NCBI GenBank assembly: GCA_937894055.1
Contig: CALDHQ010000495.1
Coordinates: 1-5,515, forward strand
Source: an uncultured Polymorphobacter sp.
GTDB taxonomy: Bacteria > Pseudomonadota > Alphaproteobacteria > Sphingomonadales > Sphingomonadaceae
Direction of reading: 5' to 3'
DNA: 5,515 nt
Below the pieces are notes generated by a model. It ran no database searches. It was not told the DNA's origin and saw only the letters and a program-made list of their open reading frames with translations. Shown one piece after another: positions 5,185-5,515 of the stretch. The translations under genes were made by a program, and so were the position numbers. Each line of letters opens with the position of its first letter. The first letter of the stretch is position 1.

Positions 5185-5515
5185 AGACGGTTACCCTACA
5201 GAGCGCAACAGCCGGTTGGTTGCATCAGCAATGGCAAAAGCGCGGCCTGTGGGCTAGATTACTGTGGCCGGCGTCTTGCCTCGCGCTTTGCTATGTGTTT
5301 GCTAAACGCCGATGGTACCAACGAGCCGGCAGCCAGGTTTACCGCGCCCCCGTGCCGGTCATCGTGGTCGGTAATATTTACGTGGGCGGGGTCGGTAAAA
5401 CACCCGTGGTGATCGCCTTGGTCAAGCAACTAGCTGCCCTGGGTTGGAAACCCGGCGTGATTAGTCGTGGCTACGGGGTCAAGCTTGGGCCCGCCCCACG
5501 CGTTGGCCAAGGCGA
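5181..5515 (+). CDS. lpxK: Tetraacyldisaccharide 4'-kinase LpxK, N-terminal part, runs off window
   Basis: LpxK phosphorylates the 4'-position of the tetraacyl disaccharide to make lipid IVA, at the cytoplasmic face of the inner membrane in lipid A biosynthesis. The 111 visible residues include an N-terminal amphipathic/membrane-anchoring helix (about 24-41, [19 protein letters not shown]), the [20 protein letters not shown] block (56-75) holding the P-loop GGVGKT (69-74), and the conserved SRGYG (95-99). The family is usually 320-350 residues, so about two thirds lies beyond the window. The start is TTG at 5181, overlapping the exbD stop as TTGA, with an AGG 7 bases upstream. No ATG is available in frame before the P-loop. 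Cotranscription with exbBD is the usual betaproteobacterial arrangement. Confidence 0.92.
   Translation, partial: MKTVTLQSATAGWLHQQWQKRGLWARLLWPASCLALCYVFAKRRWYQRAGSQVYRAPVPVIVVGNIYVGGVGKTPVVIALVKQLAALGWKPGVISRGYGVKLGPAPRVGQG

Overview
The window looks like a chimera of at least two unrelated bacterial genomes, not one continuous locus. Positions about 143 to 3563 are very GC-rich. They carry an alphaproteobacterial gene set whose protein sequences and order (divergent ubiG; lysC, nitronate monooxygenase and ptsP in a row) resemble Sphingomonadales. Positions about 3540 to 5515 have much lower GC (about half in the coding parts I counted, 23% in the intergenic core). They carry the start of xseA diverging from exbB-exbD-lpxK, with protein sequences and gene order resembling Betaproteobacteria (Burkholderiales). 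These placements come from recognising family sequences, not from a database search.

Left part, minus strand, transcribed right to left: lysC (aspartate kinase, complete), a class I nitronate monooxygenase starting at a TTG that overlaps the lysC stop, and ptsP (nitrogen-PTS enzyme I, N-terminal GAF region). After about residue 215 the ptsP reading frame stops resembling the family, so positions 1 to about 142 may be a third, unidentified piece. On the plus strand, diverging from lysC, ubiG begins normally and is cut in mid-domain at about 3563.

Join: ubiG is broken exactly where a minus-strand xseA fragment begins. About 20 to 25 bases (roughly 3540 to 3562) read sensibly as UbiG on the plus strand and as XseA on the minus strand. 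A short shared word between two genomes at the breakpoint is the typical mark of an assembly misjoin.

Right part: a strongly AT-rich divergent intergenic region separates xseA from exbB. It holds a consensus DnaA box in an inverted pair, further DnaA-box-like words, a possible promoter and a perfect 8-bp-arm palindrome. Downstream lie exbB and exbD (proton-driven inner-membrane motor components) and the start of lpxK (lipid A 4'-kinase), tightly packed as one operon linked to envelope biogenesis.

I see no CRISPR, tRNA, rRNA, IS element or defence system. The points most worth following up are the chimeric join, the possible second join near the left edge, and the DnaA-box and palindrome cluster upstream of exbB.
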